64,000 nucleotides of DNA from NCBI GenBank assembly GCA_900323505.1, contig OOIN01000002.1, positions 930,001 through 994,000 of the forward strand, given 5' to 3'. A program made the translations under genes and the position numbers. The stretch comes from Ustilago trichophora (taxonomy: Eukaryota > Basidiomycota > Ustilaginomycetes > Ustilaginales > Ustilaginaceae). The notes under the pieces were generated by a model. The model searched no databases and was not told the origin of the DNA. It saw only the letters and a list, made by a program, of their open reading frames with translations. This document shows positions 45,551 to 56,674 of this stretch, one piece after another. Numbering within the stretch: the first letter of the stretch is position 1; each line of letters starts with the position of its first letter.

Positions 45551-46369
45551 GATTTGATTGGCAAGGGACCTCTAGCGTCCTTTTATGCGAACAAGTATCG
45601 AAGGGAAGGGAGGGCAAGGGAAGGGATGCGAAGGGGATAGAGACGATGGTTTACAAGATCGGTCAAGTCGGGCTTTTTGTTTGGTCTTGCTCAACAAGTG
45701 GAGGATGAAAAGCCTAAATTTGTGTTTGGATTTCAACACGTCCAGTACCAATCACTGTATCAAAAAGAGAGGCGTGTTTGATGCCAAAGAGATGTCGTAC
45801 CGCGGATCGAGGTGTGTTAGGGCGGATGCAGACACGACCGCCGGCCAAAATGGCTCAGCCGTAAAAACATAGGTGTAACATACTCAATGGAAAAAAAAAG
45901 AGCTGAACAGAACAGGGTCCAAACTGCACGCTGGCTCTCGTTTTCTAAGCCACCACCGCCTCTGCCTATGTTGGACCGACACTTGGAATAACCGGATAGT
46001 CTTTCGTCGACTCAGCATTGTCTCATCGACGCTCGTCGACCACCATCACCCAACGACAGGTCTGAACCAGCACACGAAAGCGACCACGATACCCATCACC
46101 GCAGCTGTTACGACGCGAACGATACTTCCTACTTTCTGTGTTGCAATTCATTGTCAGCTTCGATCTGCTGTCCTACCGCTCCCCATATACCCTGCCCAAG
46201 AGGCACATGACGACCTTGATCACTGTCAATCTTCCCACGAGATGATCCTTTGAAACTTGCATTGCGACCATAGCATCGCTCACGACGAGCTCAGTCTCGC
46301 ACCTGCATCTTGACATCATCGGTCGCTCGAGACATCGCACTCTTCCCTCTCAACCTACTCACACCCAAG
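45551..46369. promoter_or_regulatory. Divergent promoter region between LRO1 and TAO3
   Basis: 819 bases. A-rich tract at 45889-45900 and a CT/CA-rich leader up to the TAO3 start. No gene was recognised. The TAO3 frame is open 60 bases upstream of the chosen ATG. Confidence 0.55.
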
Positions 46370-49300
46370 ATGCAGGTCGTCATCCCCGATCTAGATGACA
46401 AGCAGCTCTTTGCGCCCCCTCGTCGCATCCAGTCTCCAGCTGCCTCTGTCAGCGGCTCTTCCAACCATCCTAGTGCAAGAGCTTCCCTGGACGAATATCC
46501 GCCTTCCTCGAGTCGACATCTGCAAAACATCACCACAACTGCCTTGCCAGGACCTTCCAATTGGGTCGAACAACCTTCCTCCTTCTACTCGCCAACTACA
46601 TACTCGCATAGTGCATATTCTCAGTCTTTAACCCAATCACCCACATACTCCAATCCTTCCTCAGGCCCTTTCCGTGGTGCAGCGCTAGGATGGCATGGCA
46701 GATCTGGAAGTGCTACCAGCGACTCCTCCGCCGGAGGCTTTGGCGGTCTCGGCTTCCGCATGCCTGCTTCAAATCAATCGCATTCAGAACAAGAGCCGCC
46801 AACCAGCTCATCCAATCTCAACCCTCCGTTCAGCAGCGCCTCCGCCTCTGGTGCTGTCTCCTCGGGTTTCAGCTTCCCTCACAAACGCCCCTCCTTCTCG
46901 TCCCTCCGCGCACATATGCGTGCTCAGCAACAAGAGCCACAGCCCATGCCGCAGGAGCACTGGCCTACCACACCGCGCGAACCACCTCGTCTCGACATCC
47001 CTGCTCCCGACTCGGATGCAGGAGACCTTACAGCTGGCTATCGCTCTGGTCTTTCCACGCCTCGTCCACCCCCACCCGCCCCCAACTTTCAATTCCAGCA
47101 ACAAGATCTTCCATCCCCTGGATTTTACTCGCCACCAGATAGATCTGCTCCGCTCGCCTCAGTCCGAGACCGAAGTGACAGCTATGCTTCGTCTCCCTCC
47201 CGACATGCGAGTCACAGTGCTTCTGCCTCAAGGTCGTCGCGCTATCATCATGCTCCCACCGCATCCTTCCATTCTGACTCGCATCATTCGGTTGGCGGCA
47301 TGAGTAGCTCTGCAAGTAGTGCTGCATATCCATATGCAGGCTCTGTTACCGAACTGCCTCCCGTGCCTCCGCTTCCCAACTCGAGCGATAGCATCTATGC
47401 TGACATGCCCGTCACGCCTGGTGGTCACACCAACAATGCCGCTTTTCAACTTCCGCGCGCCATGGCCAGTACAACTTCTTTCGAGAACTCCGAGCTTGGC
47501 GGAAGCCCGCACAAATTAAGCACTCGCCAGCTTCGCGATGAGCGTGGCGTCACACGCCAACCTCGTCCGTTCGAGGACAATGAAGATACTTCTAGCGGCG
47601 ATCATGCCCAATATCCAAGCTCTCAGCAAGCTCGCCGCAAGCCGCCACCTTCCAGCAATTTGCGGGGGGCAAGCCCTGCTCCAGCGCGTCCAAATGCGCT
47701 CGCCATCAGCATGGGTGCTGAAGGACTTGGTCAACTTCCAGCAGGCATCGGCACCCCCGACCCACAGGCTCCCGTCGAGTATGCGCTCAACATTCTCATG
47801 AGTCGATTCATCACACTCGCTTCAGCAAAAGTCAGGCGTGCACTCGATTCAGCACAAGATAACGACCCCAATCTGCTTAGCGCTCTCAGCCCCGAGGAGG
47901 ATGCCCTTTTCGATTCTGTCTGCGATTCGCTCGCTCACATCTCGCGCAAAGGCGCCGCTTCCGTCATTCGAAGTCTTTTCCGCTGGAAGGCCATCACCGT
48001 CGATGCCGATATCGATGCTGATCTCGTCCGTCGCAACTTGACTGCCGCGCCGCCCGGTGCTGCCTCTGCGATGGGCACTCGTGACATTGCTCTTTATCTC
48101 GCTCGCCGTAAGGAACTCTTTGCCATCTTTCTTGTCACCAAAGCACTCATCGTCATCACCAAGGTGCTCGTAAGGGACTCACTCGGCGAAGCACAGGCAG
48201 CCGACTTTGAGGAGCAGACCTTCACCATGCTCTTGACCTGCACCCGCGAGAAGGACAAGGATCGCACGCTTCCGCGCTCCATCAGCCATGTCCGCGATGC
48301 GTGCTTCGAAAGCGTCTCGCAGCTGATTGGAGAAGTCTCGCGAACACGATTCGTGACAATCAGTGATCGCTTTGTAGAGATTCTCGAGCAATCCACAAAG
48401 GCACCAGCCAGCAAGACCGTCGAGGACCTTCTTGTAGCTGCTATCCAGAGTCTGCGCCATCTCAAGATCACCATCTACCCCATGGAGCTCTTCGAGGAAG
48501 GTGCCGACTTTATCAGCATCCTCGCCCGTCATTACGCCCATTGCCACGGCTTCCGCGTCAAGACCAGCTTTGCCGAAGCTTTTGCTCATCTTACGTTGCC
48601 CGTGGCCCAGACTGCATCGGCAGAAGTCAACCATCCAACGTGGACCAAAGCCATCGAAACCATCTGGCCCAGAATGACCGCCATGGCCGCCAAGCCACGC
48701 TACTGGAGCGTTGCCTACCCGCTACATGTGACGCTTCTCGCTGTCTCGCCCGAAGAAAAGCTGGCTGCTAACTGGTTTGCTTGCGTCGAGGCAGGTGTGG
48801 CCAAGCTCAAAGATCGCGTTAGCCGTCCTATCGTGCTCAATGCAGCTGTAAGACTGCTTTGGGCCTATGCATTCCGTTGTCACGAGAGTCATACCAACAC
48901 ACAAAAAAAGCTGGAGAACTTCTTCCGCATTTGGTTCCCCGCGAACCGTCGCTCCTTGAACCCGTCCGACTCGTCGCCCGACCCGTTCATCATGATGGTT
49001 CACTATGCACTCTATCGTCACTTCGACTTTAGCCGCGAGCTCCTGCTCAACTTCCTGTGCCATTCTGCGCTCGGCGGAAGCACACTTTCGCTGCAGTCAG
49101 ATGTCTTGACGGGTCAGCGCATGACGATCGCCATCCGAGCCATTCTGCTGACGCTCGACGCCCACGTCAAAGGCGAATCTCCTCCCTTCCCATGCGGTGC
49201 CGATTTCCATCGCTTCGACTTTGACACCCTCCCCGAGGGTTGCGGCGATGAGCTGCCGGAAAGCTTCAAATACCCCAAGACAGAGATTGGCGAGGCGCAA

Positions 49301-52300
49301 AACCAATTCAATGACCTCATCTGCAAGATTGCGCTGCTCTGTGATCATCAGATCAGCGATATGACCATCTTTGACGCCCGCACCCACCTCTTTGCTCGCA
49401 GCTCAGCAAATTCAGCTGCATCGACAACCGAGCGAGCAATCTTGGAGCGCGATGGCCTCACTTGGCGATTCCATCGTGCCGCTATGCTCATGGCCGCATA
49501 TCCTCGTGAGAATCAGTCTTTCAGTGATTTGCTGCGAGCATGCTTCGAGTCGTGGCCGAGGTGTCTTAGCCCCAACATCTCTTTCTCCAGTGTTCTCGGA
49601 GTGCTGTTCCGTGCCCACTTCAGTGCTGATCCCGATCTCAGCCGGGCCTCCGCACGTGCTCTAAGACGTATTGCAAGTCAAAGGCCTGGCGGATCCTCGG
49701 CCGTCGTCTCAGGCTTCATGCGCTGGATTTTCCGCATGGATACCGCCTTTTGGGAGATTCATCCGAGACAGGTGCTGGTCATGCCCAAGATCGAAGAGGC
49801 CATTCGGCTCTGGATTGACTTTTTGCAGATCTGGCTTGCCGAGCTTCGTATTCAAAACAGCCAAGCCGATCAGGGCCAGGCGGGTCCACTCAAAGGCTTT
49901 GAGATGGAGCGCACAAGCGCTTGGGCCTTGATGGACGAGGTCGAGGCCTACGCGCTCTTCCTACTGTGTTCGGCATCACGTCCCCTGCGCTCGCTGGCTA
50001 TCGAAGTGTTGCGGCTCATTGCCGTCTTGGATGACGCCTTCCTGTCACCCAGCCGTCGTGCCGCAGCCGAACAGGCTCGGGCTCAAGGGGAAGAGGAAGA
50101 GCCCACGCGCATCGTCCATCTTCTCGACATGCCCTGCCAGGAATTCCTGGACTCCAACGACCCACACCTAAGCTGGCACCAGATCAATCACTTGGCCCGC
50201 TGGAAGTCTCCGGACCGCTCCACTTCGCTCAAGACCATTGCAGAAAGCGAACGGGAAATCGAACAGTCGCTGTGGTTCCGTGCGCTCCCTCTTTTCCTCA
50301 GGATGAGCTTGGATCGCTTCCCCACGACAGTGGCCGTCTTCCGATCCTACATTACGAACCGAGTGCTTGAGATGGATCATGTTGCTGTGTACGCGGCTGA
50401 CATCTCGAATCGTGCACCAGCCAACACAATGACAAGCGCGACATTGAGCAAGTCTCAAGCGGCATCGGCAGGTAGCGCATCGCTCCACAGTTCGACTTCG
50501 ATGGCTTCATTGCGCGACGCTTCTGCTGCGAGTACGGCCGGTCAAGCGGAGCATCTTCTGGTGGCCCAACATTGGCGCTATTACGTGCTTGCTCTCTGCA
50601 CTACCACCACCTCGACGGAGGGATCAAGAGGTGGCGTGGTCGGCAACCATCGCAGGAAGTCGAGTGAGCCTGAGACCGGCGAGCGCATGATTTCGGCGCG
50701 CGACCTCTTCCAGAAGCTGGTTCCTTTCCTAGCGTCGGACAACGAGGTCTTCCAGGAAGCTGTCGTCTTTGCACTTGGAAACATCAACGAGAATCACTAT
50801 CTCGCGTTGCTCGAGACCATGCAAGCGTTGAGCGGAACTCTGACCGACGATTTCAAGGTGCGTTCTGTCGCTCGAACGGGTTTGAAGCGGAATCGACGAT
50901 TGGACAGGCTGCGTACGGCATTGGCGCACGTTCTTCAGCTCACGGCTCCACACATGGAGGCGCTCGACCATCTCGACAACCCAAAGATGATCGCCATCAT
51001 CCACACTTGGGTCAAGGAGACCTTCATCTTCCTCACAGATCGCGAGATTCACCGAGATTGGGAGTTCCACAGCCTCCGCCGCTACTTCTGCGGAGTGACC
51101 CAGCACTTCTTTGATGGTCTTGCTAAGAGAGGCCTCGCGGACGCGTACTTTCCGTTGGAGACTCGTTTGCGTATGTTCCGCATCTTCCGTGACTGGCACT
51201 CGTACAGCACAGTGAGCGGCGATGGGCGTAGCAAGCTCGCCAACCTCCTGAGTAAAGCTGCAGAACAGCAGAAGGATGGCCAGGCCAGAGAGCGCGCCGT
51301 CAAAACTCTCAACTACGAAACACAAGCGCTCTCATACCAGGCCGGCTGTGCCATGGCATCGCTATGTCAAGGTGTCATCTCGATAGTCGGAGGGCCTGCT
51401 CCGGCACCTATGGAAGGATCTTCGCTGGATCCCAATTCGTTGCTTCACTGGCTTACCAGCCTCTTCCAAACGAGCGACGAAAAGAACCATGACCTGGCAC
51501 GCAAGGCACTGCGCTCACTGCTCGTCTACAACGATCAAAACGCAGTGCTTGTGGACGATACCGTGGACCGCTGCATCACCGAGCACGATCGTGCCCTCGG
51601 CAAAAAGAGCGTCTTTGTGACGACCGCCGAAGTGGTAATCGAGAAGGAGGACTTGTCCATGCCGCTCCACGCGATCTTCTGCCTTGGCCTCGTTAAGCTG
51701 GGTCATCCTGACTCAAGCATCCGCCGCAAAGCTCTCTCCGTCCTCGACATTTGCAGTCGACGCTTTGACGAGAGCTGCACCTTGGACGAGTTTGAGGTAG
51801 GTGTATCGAGTCCACTTCCGGCAATCTACCTGCGTGCTCAACGCGACGTGAATGCTCATTTGGCGATGCACTTTGACGGTCTGCGAACTGCTATGCTCAG
51901 CGAATTCACCCGCCGGCTGCCACTGGTAGAAGCTTCAAGACGAGCCACGATTCTTGGCTTGCTACCTGAATGGCTGCGAGGCCTTATCCTGCACACAGCA
52001 GACCCGGACGTCGACAACTATCCAGCAGCACCGCCGGAGATAGTTCTGTATAGGGCGTTCTTGAATCTCTCAAATCTCTTCTGCCTCACCGTGAGGTACG
52101 GCGACGAGCACAACTTTGAGATCCAAGAAATGTGGAGTAGCCTTGTAGCAGCTTCCGAGGATCTGCAGAGCGCGGACGCAGTGGTCAGCTTCCTCATCGA
52201 TCAAGGTCTTCACTTTCGAAGCGAGGAAGTGGTCAACCACTCGAAGCGTGTTGTCTCGTGCATCTCACACACGCAAGCGGGCCCGCACATCTTTGAACAG

Positions 52301-55264
52301 CTCTGCTCTATGATCGAACCGAGCCGCATGATTCAGGTGCCGCGCATTGCTCCCGCCCCGATGCCAGGTCCAGACCATCGCCATCTCTACCGCGCTGATT
52401 TGACCAAGCTGCTCCCAGAGCCTGAGCCCACCCTTGCTTTCTCGTCTGGCCAGCTGGCCCTCTTCTACGTCGGCGAAATGACATATGAGCGACGAGAGCA
52501 GCTCGAGACAAGCTTGCCGACCTTGCTCCATGCCATCTTCTTGCACATCGACAGTAGATCTGCCTTTGTCAGAACACAGGTGGTGGAGCTGTTCGAACAG
52601 TTGATGCGCTGCACGATCTCCGTGGGCGCAAGTGTTTCGAGCAACGCCAGCATATCGAGGTCGTCTTTTGTGGCGATCGACCCAGAGCGGACGGCGGCAG
52701 CAAAGGCACAAGTGGAGCGGCTGTTTGCGCGACGAACGTTTGCCAACTGGGCTGCCGAGACTAGCGACGAGGACTACGATAGTCAGTCCAGGATGCCTAA
52801 GAATCTTCTCAACACGGCTCACGATACGCTAGCGTTGATCGAACCATTCTTTGCGTCATTCCGCCAGGACTGGGGCTCAGTGGCGCTGACGTGGGCTGCA
52901 TCCAATCCGATCCGACACATGGCATGCCGATCTTTTCAAGTCTTCCGTGCACTGCAGCCGTCTGTGACGCCGAGCATGATGGTCACTATACTGGGAAGGC
53001 TCGCCGACACGGTTTCAGATCACAAGCCAGAAGTGCATCGCTTCACACTCGAGGTGTTGTACGCACTCAACTTGGTGGTAAAGCACTGCGAAACTTGCAA
53101 TCGAGAGTTCCTGGCGCAGACATGGTGGGCCACACTGGCTTGCTTGTCAACAGTCAATGAAGCCGAGTTTGCAGAGTCTGCAGCCATCCTCGAGAGTTTG
53201 GTGGATAGGCTCGATATTGGCTCGCCGGACGTGATAGCATTCTTGGTGCAAAAATGCCCAGAGGGATGGGAGGGCGACGTTGGTGTCTTGCGCATCCTTG
53301 TCTCGCGTGGTCTTCGATCCTCCGAGACTTCGGCACCGACCTTCCGGCTGATGGCGAAGCTAGCGAAATTCAGGGATCCAGCTCTGATCGACTTTGACGA
53401 CAAGTGTCGTCTTGGCTATCTGTTTGTAGCTGCCTTGCCCTGGTTCTTGCAAGTGACTGAGGAGAGTCTGAAGGCGGCCGGTGGATCGGTGACCAGCAAG
53501 AACGATCCTCGCAATGCCACAGTGGCTTCGAATGGAGCCAAGAAGGGCAGCGCTGACACGGGAATGGGTGCATCGAAGGTCTCGTCTGATCTGACTGGCC
53601 AGATCCTGTCAGCAGTAGAGACACAAACGGTTTTGGAGATGGCTGCAGACCTTGCAACCACTGCTGCGCACCTCGAGATGCGTGATCTGGAGCGCGTTGC
53701 TACGTCCATTGCTCGATCGCGCTTCCGAACCAAGGATGATCTGGTCCGACAGGCCATCAACTGCATTCGCTCTCACTACTTGCCAGAGCACGGGCCTGAA
53801 CTGGCGGTGCTGTTGCTCGGCGTGGTGCTCAATCGACACGAATGGATGCGAAGGCAGGCGATGCAGGTGCTCAAGATCTTCTTTCAAGCGTTGGACACGC
53901 GCAATCATGCAGCGTTCAGCAACCTGGGCTCGGAGCTACTGATGCCGCTGTTGCGCCAACTCTCGACCCCGCTATCTGCCCAAGCATTGGAAGTACTCGA
54001 TGAGCCCATTGTTGTGCACGGTGGTCCTGCTGCCAACCAGATCTTACGCATGAGTCTGCAGTGGGGTAATATGGCGTTCAACGGGCAAACGCGCGACTTT
54101 GTCCACGACGCTTCCATCTTTGGTCCTCCCCTGGAGAGCGGCTGGGCCGTGGCGGATCCACAGGATATGGCGACGCGCACTCGAATCAACCTACAGGCTC
54201 TGGTCAAGATGTGCGAGCGCACGCTTGACATCATCCCTACGGGCAACAATGTCAACTTTGTCGTCGACGATGCTTACGATGGCAGCGCCGAGGTGGATGG
54301 CGTCGGATTCGCGCTGGACGAAGCACCGGGCGTCGGTGGCTCTAGAAACGATGTCAAGCCGGCATCTAGCTTGGGCGACATTGTGAATCAGCTGCATGAC
54401 TTGTCGTCGTTCTTTGGCGACGATCCCATGTCCAAGAGTCGCCAAGTGTCGGTCATGTGGCGCGATTCAAAGCTGGATCGGTCAGGTTCAATGCGACTTG
54501 CGTCCGGCGGCGGATTGGGACGGGCTTCGTCAATCAGGTCGAACGGATTGAGTCCTGGAAACAGTATCGGTCGCAACGGGTCGCTACGGGGAATGAACTA
54601 CAATCGGCAAGTGTCGCCGAACCCCACGATTGTGCCGGATTATTCGCGCCATGCGTATCCGGATGACAGGACCAGCAAGCCTCCTCCATACCCAGCAGGG
54701 CCAATGGGCGCACGCGGCTCGGAAGAGTCGCGGATCGGCATAGGCAAAGGTTCGACTGCGGCTGGAGACCTCTCCAACACCTCAATGGGTCGATCAGCGA
54801 GTACACTGTCGAGCCGGAGCGAAGAAGCTGTCTCCCACCGCTCACGTGCACAGATCGCCAAGATTCTCGCCCGCTCCACAACTCGTGAAAGCCCCACTCC
54901 GCTCTCCCGAACCGACAGCAGCGGCGGCGGTCGAACCGCCTCCATTCCAGAAGAGCATGTCGAATCTCGCGATAGATCAGACAGCTTCGACCACCTCTCC
55001 GAGACCAGCTCCCGCAATCACTATGGATCATCGCGCCAATATCACCAGAGCCCACAATCGTATCATAACCACCAGCATCAGTACCACCAACAAAAACCAT
55101 CGAGCGGCTCGGCAAGCAGTGTTTCAGGTGCAGGTCTGACAACAGCGGCAGGCAGAGGGGAGAGGTGGAACGCACCAGGAGCGGCGGTCGGAAAGGTGGA
55201 TCGGTTCCAGTCTTCTGTGGTGCGATCGGCAGCGTCAAATCTCAAGCATTCTGGCGAGGAGTAA
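46370..55264 (+). CDS. TAO3: Cell morphogenesis protein PAG1/TAO3 (Furry/Mor2 family)
   Basis: The product is 2,964 aa from one uninterrupted exon of 8.9 kb. I start at 46370 (MQVVIPDLDDKQLFAPP), which has a good A-at-minus-3 context; an in-frame ATG at 46310 would add 20 residues. Residues 1 to ~470 are Ser/Pro-rich and disordered. The conserved Furry N-terminal region begins at PVEYALNILMSRFITLA, and helical HEAT/ARM-like sequence runs to about 2,650. Typical blocks are IWPRMTAMAAKPRYWSVAYP, LLALVAVLDD-like helices and VFRALQPSVTPSMM. The tail is Ser-rich and disordered. Furry proteins scaffold NDR kinase/Mob signalling (RAM/MOR network: Cbk1/Orb6 type) in polarised growth and cytokinesis at the cell cortex. 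In smuts this would bear on yeast-hypha morphology, by inference. Confidence 0.93.
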   Translation: MQVVIPDLDDKQLFAPPRRIQSPAASVSGSSNHPSARASLDEYPPSSSRHLQNITTTALPGPSNWVEQPSSFYSPTTYSHSAYSQSLTQSPTYSNPSSGPFRGAALGWHGRSGSATSDSSAGGFGGLGFRMPASNQSHSEQEPPTSSSNLNPPFSSASASGAVSSGFSFPHKRPSFSSLRAHMRAQQQEPQPMPQEHWPTTPREPPRLDIPAPDSDAGDLTAGYRSGLSTPRPPPPAPNFQFQQQDLPSPGFYSPPDRSAPLASVRDRSDSYASSPSRHASHSASASRSSRYHHAPTASFHSDSHHSVGGMSSSASSAAYPYAGSVTELPPVPPLPNSSDSIYADMPVTPGGHTNNAAFQLPRAMASTTSFENSELGGSPHKLSTRQLRDERGVTRQPRPFEDNEDTSSGDHAQYPSSQQARRKPPPSSNLRGASPAPARPNALAISMGAEGLGQLPAGIGTPDPQAPVEYALNILMSRFITLASAKVRRALDSAQDNDPNLLSALSPEEDALFDSVCDSLAHISRKGAASVIRSLFRWKAITVDADIDADLVRRNLTAAPPGAASAMGTRDIALYLARRKELFAIFLVTKALIVITKVLVRDSLGEAQAADFEEQTFTMLLTCTREKDKDRTLPRSISHVRDACFESVSQLIGEVSRTRFVTISDRFVEILEQSTKAPASKTVEDLLVAAIQSLRHLKITIYPMELFEEGADFISILARHYAHCHGFRVKTSFAEAFAHLTLPVAQTASAEVNHPTWTKAIETIWPRMTAMAAKPRYWSVAYPLHVTLLAVSPEEKLAANWFACVEAGVAKLKDRVSRPIVLNAAVRLLWAYAFRCHESHTNTQKKLENFFRIWFPANRRSLNPSDSSPDPFIMMVHYALYRHFDFSRELLLNFLCHSALGGSTLSLQSDVLTGQRMTIAIRAILLTLDAHVKGESPPFPCGADFHRFDFDTLPEGCGDELPESFKYPKTEIGEAQNQFNDLICKIALLCDHQISDMTIFDARTHLFARSSANSAASTTERAILERDGLTWRFHRAAMLMAAYPRENQSFSDLLRACFESWPRCLSPNISFSSVLGVLFRAHFSADPDLSRASARALRRIASQRPGGSSAVVSGFMRWIFRMDTAFWEIHPRQVLVMPKIEEAIRLWIDFLQIWLAELRIQNSQADQGQAGPLKGFEMERTSAWALMDEVEAYALFLLCSASRPLRSLAIEVLRLIAVLDDAFLSPSRRAAAEQARAQGEEEEPTRIVHLLDMPCQEFLDSNDPHLSWHQINHLARWKSPDRSTSLKTIAESEREIEQSLWFRALPLFLRMSLDRFPTTVAVFRSYITNRVLEMDHVAVYAADISNRAPANTMTSATLSKSQAASAGSASLHSSTSMASLRDASAASTAGQAEHLLVAQHWRYYVLALCTTTTSTEGSRGGVVGNHRRKSSEPETGERMISARDLFQKLVPFLASDNEVFQEAVVFALGNINENHYLALLETMQALSGTLTDDFKVRSVARTGLKRNRRLDRLRTALAHVLQLTAPHMEALDHLDNPKMIAIIHTWVKETFIFLTDREIHRDWEFHSLRRYFCGVTQHFFDGLAKRGLADAYFPLETRLRMFRIFRDWHSYSTVSGDGRSKLANLLSKAAEQQKDGQARERAVKTLNYETQALSYQAGCAMASLCQGVISIVGGPAPAPMEGSSLDPNSLLHWLTSLFQTSDEKNHDLARKALRSLLVYNDQNAVLVDDTVDRCITEHDRALGKKSVFVTTAEVVIEKEDLSMPLHAIFCLGLVKLGHPDSSIRRKALSVLDICSRRFDESCTLDEFEVGVSSPLPAIYLRAQRDVNAHLAMHFDGLRTAMLSEFTRRLPLVEASRRATILGLLPEWLRGLILHTADPDVDNYPAAPPEIVLYRAFLNLSNLFCLTVRYGDEHNFEIQEMWSSLVAASEDLQSADAVVSFLIDQGLHFRSEEVVNHSKRVVSCISHTQAGPHIFEQLCSMIEPSRMIQVPRIAPAPMPGPDHRHLYRADLTKLLPEPEPTLAFSSGQLALFYVGEMTYERREQLETSLPTLLHAIFLHIDSRSAFVRTQVVELFEQLMRCTISVGASVSSNASISRSSFVAIDPERTAAAKAQVERLFARRTFANWAAETSDEDYDSQSRMPKNLLNTAHDTLALIEPFFASFRQDWGSVALTWAASNPIRHMACRSFQVFRALQPSVTPSMMVTILGRLADTVSDHKPEVHRFTLEVLYALNLVVKHCETCNREFLAQTWWATLACLSTVNEAEFAESAAILESLVDRLDIGSPDVIAFLVQKCPEGWEGDVGVLRILVSRGLRSSETSAPTFRLMAKLAKFRDPALIDFDDKCRLGYLFVAALPWFLQVTEESLKAAGGSVTSKNDPRNATVASNGAKKGSADTGMGASKVSSDLTGQILSAVETQTVLEMAADLATTAAHLEMRDLERVATSIARSRFRTKDDLVRQAINCIRSHYLPEHGPELAVLLLGVVLNRHEWMRRQAMQVLKIFFQALDTRNHAAFSNLGSELLMPLLRQLSTPLSAQALEVLDEPIVVHGGPAANQILRMSLQWGNMAFNGQTRDFVHDASIFGPPLESGWAVADPQDMATRTRINLQALVKMCERTLDIIPTGNNVNFVVDDAYDGSAEVDGVGFALDEAPGVGGSRNDVKPASSLGDIVNQLHDLSSFFGDDPMSKSRQVSVMWRDSKLDRSGSMRLASGGGLGRASSIRSNGLSPGNSIGRNGSLRGMNYNRQVSPNPTIVPDYSRHAYPDDRTSKPPPYPAGPMGARGSEESRIGIGKGSTAAGDLSNTSMGRSASTLSSRSEEAVSHRSRAQIAKILARSTTRESPTPLSRTDSSGGGRTASIPEEHVESRDRSDSFDHLSETSSRNHYGSSRQYHQSPQSYHNHQHQYHQQKPSSGSASSVSGAGLTTAAGRGERWNAPGAAVGKVDRFQSSVVRSAASNLKHSGEE

Positions 55265-55455
55265 ACTTACTCTTGCTTCGCATGGACTTTTTATCACATT
55301 CTATCGCAATCAATCATTGAATCACTAGAACCACTAGCTGATCGAGCTCACAATGTCGAGTACAGCACAGCGTGTTCTTTAGTATCTGTTCTTCGGTGTA
55401 TGTGAGAGCATATGAATACAATTTAGTACAATTCCTTTTTTCTATCACGGCCAGT

Positions 55456-56193
55456 CTACGACTCAGCTTTAGACCTGACAGCCTTTTTTGCACGCCACTC
55501 TCTCAACGCCTTTTCGACCAGACCCAAATCAGTCCCTGCGTGTCCAACTTGGACAAAGTGAACGCCTAGCTTTGTTGCAACTTCTGAATTTCGAAACTCA
55601 TCATCGAAAAAGAGCATGTCCTCGTATGGTATTCCGGAATCCTGGTGCAATTTGCGGAAGTGAGTGATTTTGCTTCCTGGATAAATTTCTTGATAGTCGA
55701 AAAAGTCTATTGCCTTGACGACCTTTCCTGGTGCTCTGGATGGTGTTTCTGAATCTGTTGTTGTTGTTGTGGGAATGAGGTCGGAATCGTCTACGAGATA
55801 TAAACCGTTTAGAGCTTGTCTGGCTACGCTAGGTGCACTGGTCCTGGACGCCGCTGCGATTGGAATACCTCTTCTCTTGAGCCAGAACAAAATGCTGGGT
55901 ACATGGGGAAAGAATTGTAGTGGTTGACCATTACGATCGTACACTTTGTTGATGTCGTTTCCACGGCGACGAAGGGGGGAATCGACATGGGTGTCGACCC
56001 AAAGTGGCCAAAGCGTGTAGTCAAGATCGAAGACGACGAGGCCAGGTAAAGGGCCACTGTCGTTGAGATTTTCGAGCGATGAAACTATTTTTCGGGTCAT
56101 CTCGGTGTGTGTATAGCCGTCTGGGAGGTTGGTGGAGGAAGAAGTGATGGGGGAGGTGGTGTCCCGGGTGCGACGGCCGATCTTGCGTACCAT
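55456..56193 (-). CDS. MDP-1-like HAD-superfamily phosphatase
   Basis: The product is 245 aa from the ATG at 56193 (MVRKIGRRTRD); the frame is open to 56259, so a 22-residue longer form is possible. The HAD motif I is DLDYTLWP (nucleophile Asp56, acid Asp58). Motif II lies in AAASRTSAP and motif III/IV in MLFFDDEFRN, with the Lys of motif III likely in SKITHF. These match eukaryotic magnesium-dependent phosphatase-1, which acts on phosphotyrosine or sugar-phosphate substrates in vitro. A Thr-rich insert (TTTTTDSETPSR) precedes KAIDFFDYQEIYPG. It is convergent with TAO3 with 191 bases between stops. Substrate in vivo is unknown. Confidence 0.9.
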   Translation of the reverse strand: MVRKIGRRTRDTTSPITSSSTNLPDGYTHTEMTRKIVSSLENLNDSGPLPGLVVFDLDYTLWPLWVDTHVDSPLRRRGNDINKVYDRNGQPLQFFPHVPSILFWLKRRGIPIAAASRTSAPSVARQALNGLYLVDDSDLIPTTTTTDSETPSRAPGKVVKAIDFFDYQEIYPGSKITHFRKLHQDSGIPYEDMLFFDDEFRNSEVATKLGVHFVQVGHAGTDLGLVEKALREWRAKKAVRSKAES

Positions 56194-56674
56194 CGAGACA
56201 TCGATCGAGTAGAAGAAACAAGATTGAAATGGGTGTCCTGTGTATTCTTGAACCTGCAAAGCGAAAATCTATGGAGGAACGTTGGATCGTCTATGCCCTA
56301 TCTATGGTGCCGATGGAAAGAAAAAGTTAATGTTGGTTAAAGAGAGCAAGATGCGATGCGAAGAAGATGTGTGTGGCAACAAACAAGAAGGCGCCGGTTA
56401 GGGAATTGACCGAAATCATCAGCTGGGCAACGGCGAAATTTCGTCTTGCAGGAGATGTGGAGGCCAGTTCCTGAGTGTCAGTGACAGCGGCGTAACAAAT
56501 TTCAAAATTCGCTGAACAGATTCGTGTAGTACGATGTTGCACTTCTGGTTAAGATGTCCACAAGGCTCACAAACGTCACAGCCAGAACAGTTCATCAGAC
56601 AGCGAAGAGGTAAAAGTGTGTCGAAGTTGCGATACGATGTGTGTACGTGGGCTTGTATAAGTGCGATCCGGATT
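56194..56674. other. Intergenic: PEX2 3' flank and HAD phosphatase promoter
   Basis: 481 bases between two minus-strand genes. No gene was recognised; the small frames here are shadows. Confidence 0.5.
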